NCBI GenBank assembly: GCA_032718475.1
Contig: JAUCBJ010000666.1
Span: 1 to 36,136 of the forward strand
Source of the DNA: Nemertoderma westbladi
Taxonomy: Eukaryota; Xenacoelomorpha; Nemertodermatida; Nemertodermatidae
Direction: 5' to 3'
Length of the DNA: 36,136 nucleotides
Shown here: piece after piece, positions 9,349-18,619 of the stretch
How the letters are laid out: each line of letters begins with the position of its first letter
How positions within the stretch are numbered: the first letter of the stretch is position 1
Position numbers and translations under genes: made by a program
The notes under the pieces: generated by a model
Told to the model about the DNA's origin: nothing
The model's input: the letters and a program-made list of their open reading frames with translations, nothing else
The model's database searches: none

Positions 9349-9973
9349 CGCAATAAAGTTTATTGGTCTTATGCTATCAAACGACTTAAAGTGGAAAACA
9401 CACATTAATTATATAAGATCAAAGATTTCTAAAAACGTTGGAATTATCAATAAACTGAAACATTTCATTCCTGAAACTATACGTCTCATGTTATATCATA
9501 CCGTAGTGGCATCTTACTTATCTTTTGGTCTGATACTGTGGGGTTTCAGTGCGACAGAGTCAACTCTTAAACCATTGATAAAATTGCAGAATAAAATAAT
9601 ACGTGTCGTCTCACTGAAATCCAAAACAGTTCATGCCGAACCACTTTTCAAATATTTAAAAGTACTAAAACTTCAGGATTGCTATCGGTTACAATGTGTC
9701 AAATTAATCTATAAACATAGAACATCCTTGGTGAAGCTACCCTCAGAATTGAGTTCCAAACTGACACTCAATCGACAGGTACACTCTTATCCAACAAGAA
9801 ATGCTGCTAATTATCACTTGCCCCTATATAAAACAGCATTAGCTAAGAGCGGTATCATGTACCAAGGCCCTGCATTATGGAATGAGCTTCAGACGGATAT
9901 TAAACAATGCACTTCCCTGCCACAATTCAAAACTAAAATTAAAAACTACGTCCTCAACACCTATGACTCATAA
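9349..9973 (+). pseudogene. 5'-truncated LINE: C-terminal part of reverse transcriptase
   Basis: The open frame runs from the 28S junction to a TAA at 9971. It shows the post-catalytic region of jockey/CR1/L2-like RTs: a KFIGLML...LKWKTHI start, then LYHTVVASYLSFGLILWG, a LQNKIIRV segment, SYPTRNAANYHLP and the ALWNELQTDIKQ...FKTKIKNY ending. Motifs A to C (FADD) and the endonuclease are absent, so this is a 3' remnant typical of incomplete reverse transcription. The first ATG is at 9371, but the frame is open back to the junction. It has no role as a gene on its own. Confidence 0.8.
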
Positions 9974-10194
9974 CGTGCATCGTTCTTTACCAATTTTTAC
10001 TAAATGAAAGTATTAGTACAGTTCCATTGATTATCCTATCTATTATTCTATGGTGAATTTTCATTTGCAACTCTCGAGAGCCACATAGAGTCAATAATAA
10101 CCAATAATACCAACACAAAATAATACCATGTTTCCAGACCAGACTGCCGAGGCCTATATAAATATTGGAATTACTTAAAAGCATCTTATTTACA
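9974..10194. other. Spacer: LINE 3' UTR then upstream region of the next LINE
   Basis: No gene is seen. The boundary between the end of the 9.3-10.0 kb LINE remnant and the start of the CCCH-type LINE is not apparent. Confidence 0.35.
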
Positions 10195-11493
10195 ATGACG
10201 CATCCACAGAATATTAATGTCGCAAATGATGAAAACGATCACCGTATTATTGCTAGTATTATTTCATCAACGGATGACCCTGAAATAAAGAATTGTTTAA
10301 ACTGCAGGTCCCTGGAGGAGACAGGAACTGCAATCGCCAAAAAACTTAACAAATGTCCCATCAGCCAACTTCGCAAGACAGCCCTTTACATGGGATGTGA
10401 AAGGGCGAATGACAACCTCTTTAAGGCGCAATTAGTAGTTGAGGTTGTTAAATCAATTGAACGTTTCCTACCTGAGGAATGCGCGAACTGTGGGGCTGAC
10501 TACTCATGTGAGTTCGGAGAGAAAACCGCTATTCAATGTTTTATTTTCAACGTGGTGTTCACAGTGGTTGTGTCACTGATCCACTGCAAACAAAAGAATA
10601 TAAAGCACTAACAACGGATTTGTCTGGGCATGCCTATATTGCCAACAACGGGCCATTATAGCTGGCAAAGCAATTATTCGCGATAAAAAAGGCAAATCCA
10701 TTGCCAGTATTCGTAAGTGTCAAATTCTAGGCGCAGTGGCTACGACTGAAGGAGTCCCGTTGTCGGAACAAATGAGGGTTAAGGAACTGCAAATGAGAAG
10801 TCCCACAGTCAATGGGCCAAGTCAGTTCTCACCATTACCAACACCGCTACTGGTATAGACAACACTGATAGCGTTGTACAACCAATTCACCGTCAGTACC
10901 AGTAAATGGATTCGACTAAATAGTCGACTGCAAAACCACTTTAATATACTGGACGATGAAGATGATGATGTTGTCGATTTAGGTCTGTACATTATGAAAC
11001 AGAGGATGAATGGGTAAATCCCAACAGTACTGTTGGTAGAGAGACGTCACCGGTATCACACAACCACAATAAATCGGAACCTCTTTCTTCAAACAGCAGC
11101 AATGAAAATAAACCTATCTGTCGGTTCTTTCGCAATGGGAACTGCCAGTTTGGCCGATTGGGACGAGGCTGTTCATATCGACATCCAAAACTTTGTCTTA
11201 AATTCTTAAACAAAGGGAAATCGAGCCAAGGTGGCTGTACTAAGGGGACGTCCTGTAGGTACTTTCATCCCACACTGTGCCGCAATTTTGTCAACGAAAA
11301 ACAATGCCTTAATGGCAGATGTAACTTCTACCATATCCATGGCACTCAACGTGTCAAGAGGCTGCAGGAAAATCGCGTGGAAGACAGATATAATATCAGG
11401 GAACTGGGCTACGGTGTTGGGCTACAAGGGAATAACATAGTCTCCCAGAGCTACATCAAGTTGAACCTCCCTCCTCATAGAGAAATCGACAAA
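10195..11493 (+). pseudogene. LINE ORF1 with CCCH zinc fingers, decayed
   Basis: The ATG at 10195 opens a frame with a Cys-rich N-terminal segment (NCLNCRSLEETG..., LPEECANCGADYSC) that stops at 10609-10611. Homologous coding continues in other frames: a CLYCQQRAIIAGKAIIRDKK segment near 10630-10700 and open sequence to about 10855. The original frame resumes at about 10990-11493. That last part carries three CCCH fingers: CRFFRNGNC...CSYRH, CLKFLNKG...CRYFH and CRNFVNEKQC...CNFYH. CCCH-finger ORF1 proteins of this sort belong to CR1/L2-like retrotransposons, where they bind the element RNA. The frame breaks at 11493, where an antisense LINE is inserted, and continues at 12908. Confidence 0.75.
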
Positions 11494-12900
11494 GATAGAT
11501 AGATAGATTTATTTATACATTATGTAAAAACAATAACAAATACACCAAATAATGTACCGGTATAAAGGTATTGTCCAACATAACATATAGGATTACCCCT
11601 AAAGCTTTGCAGCTTATTTCCAAGGGGGTCCTTTATGTTACTTGGTTACAAATACAATATTACACTACGCTAACCTAAAACCAATATAAAACGTAATTAC
11701 ACTATGTACATGTACAACTTTACCGAGAGCGTGACAATGTCCGACTCAACGATAAAGATGTAATGTACAGAACAATTTATTATAAAACGTAATTACAGTA
11801 TAAATAGTAAATAATTAATAAACTAATAACTTACTGTAGGACTATTGTACCTATTTTTACATTGCACACGGAGGTGAGATTTAACTGCAGATTTAAAAGA
11901 ATGTTGACTATCTAGGTTTTTAATTTCATTAGGCAGAGCGTTCCAATTTTTAATGCCGTTAAAAAAGAAAGTATCAGATTCAATGGATTTACAATTCGGG
12001 AGGTAGAAGTTTGAAGCACTAGCTCTGGTACTGTAAGAGTGTGAATCGCGTACTCTGTTGAATTTTTGTTTTAGGTAATTGGGACATTTACCATTATACA
12101 CTTTATGCACATGGTTAAGGCGTAGCTGCTTAACTCTACTATCTAAGTTAAGTAGTCCAGATTCAGAAAAGTCATCTGGAGTTAGGTGGTGCCTAGGTTT
12201 GTAGTCTTTAATAAATCGTACTACTTTATTCTGAGCTACTTGTAATTTACATTTAAGCTGTTTGGTTAAGCCTTCATACCAAGAAGAGCATGCATAGTCC
12301 ATGTGACACTGTATTAAAGAAGAGCAAAGTAACTTGCGGGAGTCGGTGTTCAAACTATTTTTATTTCTGTATAGAAACCTAAGCCTACTGTTAACTTTCG
12401 AGAAAATATTTTTCACTGTGCTTTCTCCTGATAAGCAGTTATCCAATGTGGCGCCTAAATATTTAACTTCCTTTTTATTTTCAATCTTATGTCCATTACT
12501 AGTAACTTAGTTACCTTCTTTAACTTTCTTTTGGAACCAAACAAAATACTTTCAGTCTTACCGTAGTGAATGGATAGCTTATTATCAACCAACCACTCAT
12601 TACAGGATTCTAGAACTGCACTTAACTTTTGGGAAATATGAATAGGATCTTTATGAGAGAAAATAAGAGCACTGTCGTCGGCATATAAAATGAGTTTAAA
12701 ATCGGGATCTATACTACCTATCATATCATTTACATAGCATACAAAAAGCAGAGGACCTATTATACTACCTTGCGGTACACCACAGGTAATCTCTTGTACA
12801 GTAGACTGTGATTTGCTAATGACTACAGTTTGACCTCTGTCTGACAGGTAGGACTTGAACCAGTCTATAGAACCTAGACCCATCAGGCCTAACTAAACAC
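11494..12900 (-). mobile_element. Antisense 5'-truncated LINE inserted into the CCCH LINE
   Basis: A 1.4-kb minus-strand insertion. The 3' end (left) is a TCTA-type microsatellite tail (AGATAGATAGATAGAT on the plus strand, 11493-11508); the truncated 5' end is near 12900. The flanks CGACAAA (11487-11493) and CGACGAA (12901-12907) are a likely 7-bp target duplication with one mismatch. Removing the insert and one copy makes the host reading frame continuous. Confidence 0.75.
11823..12890 (-). pseudogene. Reverse transcriptase (jockey/CR1/L2-like), frameshifted
   Basis: Two adjoining minus-strand frames make up most of an RT. The upstream part (12883-12455) has GLGSIDWFKSYLSDRG, motif B (GVPQGSIIGPLLF), motif C (LILYADDSALIF) and the WLVDNKLSIHYGKTESILFG segment. 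The downstream part (12446-11823) has the RT connection region and the C-terminal signature SYSTRASASNFYLP...NWNALPNEIKN. A frameshift lies between them near 12450. The endonuclease and the N-terminal RT motifs are missing because of 5' truncation. Catalytic Asp-Asp is kept, but the copy cannot make a working protein. Confidence 0.85.
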
Positions 12901-13405
12901 CGACGAACCAAACACCAATGGTCAAATACAGCAGCATAACGTGGAATGCTATCGCTATGGTGAAGCTCAGACTTTGCGGACCACGGATCAGAGTTCTTTT
13001 TTAGAGAACGCCATGGCGGAAATGCAGAACTCGTTTGCTATGCAAATGTCTCAGATGCAGGATCAAATTCTGGGTATGCAGCGCCAGTTCTCTCTCTCAC
13101 CAACTTCAGCAGTTGGTGCAGTTACAGCCCCAGGCAGCTGCAACCCCACCTCAAACCCAAACACAATGCCCAGTGCCCAAACCCAGTGTCCAGAACACAC
13201 AACAAATGCAAGGTTTTTCCCAGTCGTACCAGGTTCATATAGTACCAGTATCCAACCAAACCCAAATTATGGTCTAAACCATGGCTCTTACAGTTATGTA
13301 AATATTTTTGGGGATACCATTATTCATAGAAGAATGAGTGCCAATAATAATTTTCGCACTCATATTAATAATTTTGAATTGAATAATAATGAAGCCAAAA
13401 TGTAA
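12901..13405 (+). pseudogene. Continuation of CCCH LINE ORF1: coiled-coil and Gln/Asn-rich region
   Basis: After the LINE insertion the host frame resumes (PNTNGQIQQHNVEC...). It runs through a Met/Gln-rich segment (MAEMQNSFAMQMSQMQDQIL) likely to form a short coiled coil, then low-complexity Pro/Gln/Thr sequence, to a TAA at 13403-13405. The codon before the stop is ATG. The frame after the stop is the same one that encodes the endonuclease, so the stop is either the natural end of ORF1 or a single nonsense mutation. Confidence 0.65.
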
Positions 13406-14311
13406 AACGCTATTGGTTCTTCCCCTAAGGAAAATATAAATGCAAATTTTACCACTTTACATAATATTAAGAGCCAGGGCTACAAGAATAATTTCAATTG
13501 TGCTCTAAGTAATACTAATTTTACTACCGGTTCTACTAACACTAATATTAGTAGTAGTAATCCTCTTACTACCTGTTCTACTAACACTAATATTAGTAGT
13601 AGTAATCCTCTTACTACCTGTTCTACTAACACTAATATTAGTAGTAGTAATCCTCTTACTACTACTAATAGTAGTAACCAAAAAGGGCTCAGTGATGGCC
13701 ATTTTTCTAGCTACACGAATTGTTATCAAAATAATATTAATCAACATTTTATTGTACTAAATATCCAAGGGCTACATTTTCAAGGCCAGCCATCTAAAGT
13801 ACCACATATTCAGGACTTGGCTAGTTCTTCTCCCCAATTAATTGCCCTAACCGAAACCCATTTAAATAGTAAGTTTTTGGATGCTGAATTAAAAGTACCA
13901 GGCTTTACTTTAGTTAGGGCTGACAGGGATTCTAGAGCCAAAGGAGGTGCCGGTATATATATAAATGATAATATTGCTTTCACAATAATCGAAAAATACT
14001 CAAATACTGTTTGTGAATTCTTGGCTGTTCATTTTCAGTGTAGTGATACCCTAATATTTGTAGTATATCGGCATCCTTCCTGTGAAATAAAATTATTTAA
14101 AGAGTGTTTAAATAGGATTGAAAATATTATTGAATGCGAAAATTTCAATAATAGTAGACTCCTAATCTCTGGGGACTTTAATTTTCCCAACATTTCTTGG
14201 GGCAGGGACACTTTTTCATCTCACTCTCCAATAGCATCTATAAATTATCAGGACAATGCATTGCTTGGATTAATGTCACGCTGGTTTATGACCAGGCCTC
14301 ATTATTTTTGA
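13406..14311 (+). pseudogene. LINE APE-type endonuclease domain, truncated
   Basis: The frame is open from the TAA at 13403 to a TGA at 14309-14311. An Asn/Ser/Thr-rich leader with a 15-residue repeat is followed by an apurinic-endonuclease-like domain: VLNIQGLH (13754 on), IALTETHLNS (catalytic Glu), GGAGIYIND, FVVYRHPS and LLISGDFNFPNISWG (catalytic Asp/Asn). Such domains nick target DNA for target-primed reverse transcription. The coding match stops abruptly at about 14290 and no RT follows, so the 3' half of this LINE is missing. Upstream, the CCCH ORF lies in the matching frame once the antisense LINE is removed. Confidence 0.8.
13528..13664 (+). repeat. In-frame 45-bp tandem repeat, three copies
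   Basis: A 45-bp unit beginning TCTACTAACACTAATATTAG is repeated three times almost perfectly. In the plus-strand frame it encodes STNTNISSSNPLTTC per copy. It lies within the linker ahead of the LINE endonuclease and keeps the frame. The minus-strand ORF over it is a by-product. Confidence 0.85.
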
Positions 14312-14781
14312 GAAATCGCAAATTTATCTAAAATAAGCTATTTTTGAGATATTTTTCATTTTATTTTTGCTATTTTTGCGATGTTGTCTAAATCATCCTG
14401 TAATGATATGTATTATTGTAAATATTGAAACATGAACCATTGAAACTTGTTTGTTACATACTGTATGTAGTCCTATAGTATTTTATCTAATTAATTAGGT
14501 CTACAGGTCGTCTTGGATAGCCTTTAACTGACACTTAACATAACTATCAGTACTCTCTTTTGTACTGCCTTTGCCTTTAATGTCATTTTTCGGACATAGC
14601 AGTATCATACTATAGTATGCGGACAAAGTTAGTAGCCTACCGGCTACCAGACCACCACCACCACCACCTGTAACACTACCATAGCCTATACTGTAAAAAT
14701 GAAAGTTATTATTACAATAGACCTATAATGAAAGGTTGTGTAGGTCCATTAGCCTATACCGTGAAAAAGAATGTTATTATT
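14312..14781. other. Non-coding A/T-rich stretch
   Basis: No gene is recognised. It contains a 14-bp perfect palindrome CATACTATAGTATG (14606-14619) and a short ACC microsatellite (about 14650-14668). Confidence 0.45.
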
Positions 14782-15495
14782 CTACTACTACTAGGATCGG
14801 CATGCTGCATTGCAGCTGCATTTTTAAGAATGCTGTGCCGGCTTGTCAACAAAATTGCACCGCCACAACTCCCTATCACCCATGACATTTGCTAGATCAT
14901 CCGCATCTTTAAGGCCAGTGTCCTTTAAGATGCGTCTCAAGAAAGTCATAGGCTGTCCACCATGCTTATTCACTCCATGAGGCTGCCAAAGTACAAGATT
15001 ATGCACTGGCTGGTCCTCACGGCGAAAGCAATGTCCTGCAAAGCGGAGGCGATTTTGTTCTAGTGTCAAGCTTGGGGGAACCAATGAGACACCTCCAATG
15101 TTATATTGTGTCTGGTTGGAGATGTGTGCATTGTACTTGACACAATGTACCCGGCGTAGCATTCTTGTGAATGTGCCATCCAGAGATTTGGTGTCCTCAG
15201 CAGTTAGAGCCCAGCATGGACTCCCGTAGAGGAGTACTGGAACTACTGCTGCTCTAAATAATCGGACCTTAAGTTTCCGATTAATTCTAGGTGACTTCCA
15301 AATCCTGGAAAGCCTATTCAAGGCTGCCCATGCCTTTCCCTTACGTATTCGAAGGTCCTCACCTGACTTCCGGATCCATGATCCCAGGTAACAGAAGTCG
15401 TCCACATGCTCAAGCATAACATCCTTTGAGCTTATGCTCATCCGATCAGAGACTTGCTGAGGACTTTCAAAGTTAACTGTCAGAATTTTGTTATT
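14782..15495 (-). mobile_element. 5'-truncated LINE with GTA-repeat tail (copy 1)
   Basis: A minus-strand insertion whose 3' end is a short (GTA)n tail at 14782-14792 and whose 5' truncation is near 15495. GTTATTATT occurs at 14773-14781 and at 15496-15504, consistent with a 9-bp target duplication inside a TTA-rich stretch. The same 3' end occurs at 8964-9027 and three times inside 15878-17152. Confidence 0.75.
14824..15490 (-). pseudogene. LINE RT C-terminal fragment
   Basis: The minus-strand frame encodes the region after the RT catalytic core: LEHVDDFCYLGSWI, WKSPRINRKLKVRLFRAAVV, VLLYGSPCWALT, LRFAGHCFRREDQPVHNLVL and GGQPMTFLRRILKDTG, ending FVDKPAQHS. That organisation is common in non-LTR retrotransposon polyproteins; the clade is not certain. 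FADD and the endonuclease are missing through 5' truncation. The apparent N-terminal extension (a run of Asn) is read from the flanking TTA microsatellite and is not element sequence. No frameshift is seen within the fragment. Confidence 0.8.
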
Positions 15496-15877
15496 GTTAT
15501 TATTATTATTAAATAGGCCTACAGTATACTGTAGGGTTGTATAGAGGCCCATTTTCTGTCTCTATCGGAAGTATTTTTTTTTTAACTTTAATGTGACAAA
15601 TTTCTGTTAACCCTTTGCTGCTCGAATTATTTTTACTGGTTTAAAAAAATTTTTTTTAGGTTAGATAAACTGAAAACAGTCTAAAAGAACACATTAATGC
15701 CAAAAAGAATTTTTTTTTTATTTTTTGAATATTTTTAATGAATGTTGTTCAGGAACAACAATGAGCATTAAAGGTAGCAATAATATTTGGTAAAATAGAA
15801 TCAGATTCATCTTCCCCACTGTCATTACTATCTGGTATGACAATTGAATACACCTTCTCTTTGTTCTGGTACCGAAC

Positions 15878-17152
15878 TACTACTCCAAGGATCGGCATGC
15901 TGCATTGGAGCTCCATTTTTAAGAAAACTTTGCCGGCTTGTCGACAAAATTTCGCCGCCACAACTCCCTATAACACATGACATTTGCTAGATCATCCGCA
16001 TCTTCAAAGCCAGTGTCCTTCAAGATGCGTCTCAAGAAAGTCATGGGCTGTCCACCATTCTTATACACTCCATGAGGCTGCCAAATCATAAGATTATGCA
16101 CTGGCTGGTCCTCGCGGCGAAAGCAATGTCCTGCAAAGCGGAGGCGGCTTTGTTCTACAGTAGTGTCAAGCTTGGGGGGAACCAATGAGAGGCACCTCCA
16201 ATATTTTATAGTGTCTAGTTGGAGATGTCTGCATTGTACTTGACACAGTGAACTACTACTACTACGGTCAGCATGCTGCTATATATATATATTACATATA
16301 TATTAAGAATGCTGTGCCGGATTGTCGACAAAATTTCGCCGCCACAACTGCCAAAATCACCCATGACATTTTGGCTAGATCATCCGCATTTTAAAGCCAG
16401 TGTCGTTCAAGATGCGACTCAAAAAAGTCATGGGCTGTCCACTATGCGTATTCACTCCATGAGGCCTCCAAAGCAAAAGATTATGCACTGGCTGGTCCTC
16501 ACGGCAAAAGCAATGTCCTGCAAAGCGGAGGCGGCTTTATTTTAGTGTCAAGCTTGGGGGAACCAATGAGAGACACCTCCAATGTTATATAGTGTCTGGT
16601 TAGAGAGGTGTGCATTGTACTTGACATAGTGAACTACTACTACTACGATCGGCATGCTGCATTGCAGCTGCATTATATATTTATTACATATATATTAAGA
16701 ATGCTGTCCCGGCTTGTCGATAAAATTGCGCTGCAACAACCCATGAGTCATGACATTTGCTAGATCATCCGCATCTTCAAGGTCAGTGCCCTTTAAGATG
16801 CGTCTCAAGAAAGTCATGGGCTGTACACCATGCTTATTCGCTCCATGAGAGCGTCAAAGCACAAGGTTATGCACTGGCTGGTCCTCACGGCGAAAGCAAT
16901 GTCCTGCAAAGCGGAGGCGGTTCCGTTGAAGTGTCAAGCTAGTGAAGATTAATGGAAAACCTCCAATGCTATATAGAGTTTGGTTGAAGATGTGTTCCTT
17001 GTACTTGACAGAGTGAACTCAGCGCAAAATTATTGTGAAAGTGCCACCCAGAGATTTGGTATCCTCTGCAGTTATAGCCCAGCATGGACTCCCATATAAG
17101 AGTACTGGTACTACTGCTGCCATAAATAATCGAACCTTAAGGTTTCGTTTAA
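15878..17152 (-). mobile_element. LINE insertion with tandemly amplified 3' end (three copies)
   Basis: A minus-strand LINE 3' region of the same family as copy 1, bounded by GGTACCGAAC at 15868-15877 and 17153-17162. This exact 10-bp duplication shows the whole block is one integration event. Inside are three head-to-tail copies: 15878-16248, 16249-16630 and 16631-17152. Each has a (GTA)n tail and the CGGCATGCTGC word. The first two break at the same place (CTTGACAYAGTGAACTACTACTAC), so they are tandem duplicates rather than independent insertions. Copies two and three share an extra AT-rich insert (ATTACATATATATTAAGAAT). Confidence 0.8.
15919..16210 (-). pseudogene. LINE RT C-terminal fragment within the tandem block
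   Basis: A minus-strand open frame ends with the same signature as copy 1: LRFAGHCFRREDQPVHNL, GGQPMTFLRRILKDTG and ELWRRNFVDKPAKFS. It is only about 88 residues, a 5'-truncated remnant. The equivalent regions of the other two tandem copies (about 16310-16560 and 16700-17150) carry substitutions and frame breaks and are not open on the minus strand over the same length. Confidence 0.65.
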
Positions 17153-17912
17153 GGTACCGAACAATTCATTCGCAAGCATAAAAATCTGAATAGGTAATAA
17201 TAATAAATATTAGATGAGACAGCAGATGAGTTATGAGACACCACCTAAATAACTGAGAAATAAAAACTAATAACAGTGTAATTATAGCTTTCTTAAATGG
17301 GCAATGTTGTTCTGGGACAACAATCTTTAAAACACTACTAACTTGGTTAAAATCTATTAACAATCTATTGGAGCATTCGAAAATCATCTTAGACATGTTT
17401 TCCTATCTACTCAATTTTTTTGGAACGGAAAAATTAAAGGGAATTGCATTTTTTAACAATATGAATGCACATGTTTTTTCAATTACCGCTTATTGAAGCA
17501 TAGGCTCACAATATGTAAGCCAATGTTCAAATTTCCCTCTTGAAAGCAAACGAAACTGATCCTCAGGTACAAGAAACATGTTGACAACCCATATCAACCA
17601 ATCAGATATCACATATTACCATTCTGAGATTAGGAGAGCCAATAATAGGAATGTTGTTCCGGAACAACACTGTGCAGCAAAGGGTTAATATAAGTTTATG
17701 TAAATAAATATAACTACTGTATGCAAATATTAGTGGCCGGTAAAATAAAAATTTTGAACATTTTTTATAATTGAAAGTATTCCCGTGTGTACTGCAGTAT
17801 TACCTACTACAGCATACAGCTGTAGGCCTGCCGACAATAAGACCAAGAAAGATACCGGTACTAGGCCTATACTGTTTTTATCCTTTGAGTCAGACTACAG
17901 CCGGACAGCACA

Positions 17913-18338
17913 ATGTCACCGCTCTTAATCTCCACAGTGTTTATCGTTCTGGGCCGTTTCGTTGTCGCAGAACCATCCGATCCTCAGGGTAACCCTGCAA
18001 CCCACCCTATTGCAATAACCGTATTGGACTGGTTTGCGGAACACCCGGTCGCTACCGTTTCGAACTGCCGCGCCGAATCGACGGAGGTGTGGTCGACGAG
18101 CGGATTCAGCCTCTACTGCTCTCATCGGGGAAGAAGATTTTGGGTCTCCTCTCCACGAACTAGAGGCCTAATCGCCAAACTCTGTCTTCTGTGTCTGGCT
18201 GGGGATATTGAGACCAACCCAGGACCCAGCCCAGCAGGACGCGGGCCCCGAAGATCAACTGTCCCGTCTGTCAACGAGGAACAAACTCTCGGAGTAAGAT
18301 CGTCCAATGCGAGAGTTGTGACACATTTGTACATTTAA
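17913..18338 (+). CDS. N-terminal LINE ORF: signal-peptide-like start and 2A ribosome-skipping peptide
   Basis: The ATG at 17913 opens a 141-codon frame. Residues 1-19 (MSPLLISTVFIVLGRFVVA) are hydrophobic with a small residue before a likely cleavage point, like a secretory signal. Residues 88-105 form a full 2A motif, LCLLCLAGDIETNPGP; D98, E100, N102, P103, G104 and P105 match the D-x-E-x-N-P-G-P consensus. At 2A the ribosome fails to join Gly104 to Pro105 and continues, giving two products. 2A sequences, some of them doubling as signal sequences, are known in APE-type LINEs of invertebrates. After the 2A the frame soon leaves the coding path: a PHD finger follows in another frame, so a small indel lies between about 18228 and 18260. 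Confidence 0.8.
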   Translation: MSPLLISTVFIVLGRFVVAEPSDPQGNPATHPIAITVLDWFAEHPVATVSNCRAESTEVWSTSGFSLYCSHRGRRFWVSSPRTRGLIAKLCLLCLAGDIETNPGPSPAGRGPRRSTVPSVNEEQTLGVRSSNARVVTHLYI

Positions 18339-18514
18339 AATGTTACCGTAAGAAAAGCAGTAATTTATTCTCCACCAGAAACAATCTTGAGCCAAGTTTT
18401 CTCTGCAATAGCTGTATTTTTACCGAACTTCCCTTTCATGATACTATTTTAGAATCAGAAACCGACGAGTCATCCCTCACATTGCCTCTGCAAACTCCAA
18501 GTATAGGTTTATAA
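18251..18514 (+). pseudogene. PHD finger of the 2A LINE, frameshifted from its start
   Basis: In the frame shifted from the 2A ORF, sequence from 18251 to a TAA at 18512-18514 encodes a C4HC3-type PHD finger: CPVC at 18260, CESCDTFVHLKC, and CNSC after a spacer, followed by an acidic Ser/Thr-rich stretch. PHD fingers are known in the N-terminal ORFs of CR1/L2-type retrotransposons, and PHD modules usually read histone-tail marks. It lacks its own start and depends on the 2A ORF upstream. The expected endonuclease does not follow; 18515-18620 is A/T-rich and non-coding. Confidence 0.7.
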
Positions 18515-18619
18515 GAGTTATATCTATCTCGCCAGCATGAATAAAAAAGGAACGAAATTAATGCCGTGAATAAGATCAAAATAAATCCGAAATTGTTTTT
18601 TTTCCGTAAAAACGTAAGG

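Larger units (their letters stand above)
15743..17669. repeat. Three 18-bp palindromes (TGTTGTTC-NN-GAACAACA type)
   Basis: The near-identical palindromes lie at 15743-15760, 17305-17322 (GTTGTTCTGGGACAAC) and 17652-17669 (GTTGTTCCGGAACAAC), all inside the piggyBac-like element. The third is 15 bp from the right end. Subterminal palindromes of this kind could be transposase-binding sites. Confidence 0.7.
15611..17684. mobile_element. piggyBac-like non-autonomous DNA element carrying a LINE insertion
   Basis: The left end is TTAA (15607-15610) followed by CCCTTTGCTGC. The right end is GCAGCAAAGGG followed by TTAA (17685-17688). TTAA duplication plus CCC...GGG ends is the hallmark of piggyBac elements. 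After removing the internal LINE insertion (15878-17152 plus a 10-bp duplication) about 789 bp remain, too short for a transposase of about 600 residues. A minus-strand frame at 15760-15895 with an acidic stretch (DSNDSGEDESDS) may be a remnant of a transposase N-terminus; this is weak inference. Three copies of an 18-bp palindrome lie inside. Confidence 0.8.

Noticed and set aside
10195-11493. Host CCCH zinc-finger gene (ZFP36- or makorin-like)
   Set aside because: The fingers lie upstream of, and in frame with, a LINE endonuclease once the nested insert is removed, which fits a retrotransposon ORF1 better.
17166-17396. 76-codon minus-strand ORF in the piggyBac-like element
   Set aside because: It could be transposase remnant, but it has no DDD catalytic motif or other piggyBac signature, so I did not call it a gene.
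18201-18227. Viral origin for the 2A motif
   Set aside because: The motif sits in an N-terminal ORF followed by a PHD finger and a LINE-type RT on the same strand. 2A in invertebrate LINEs is established, so no viral source is needed.
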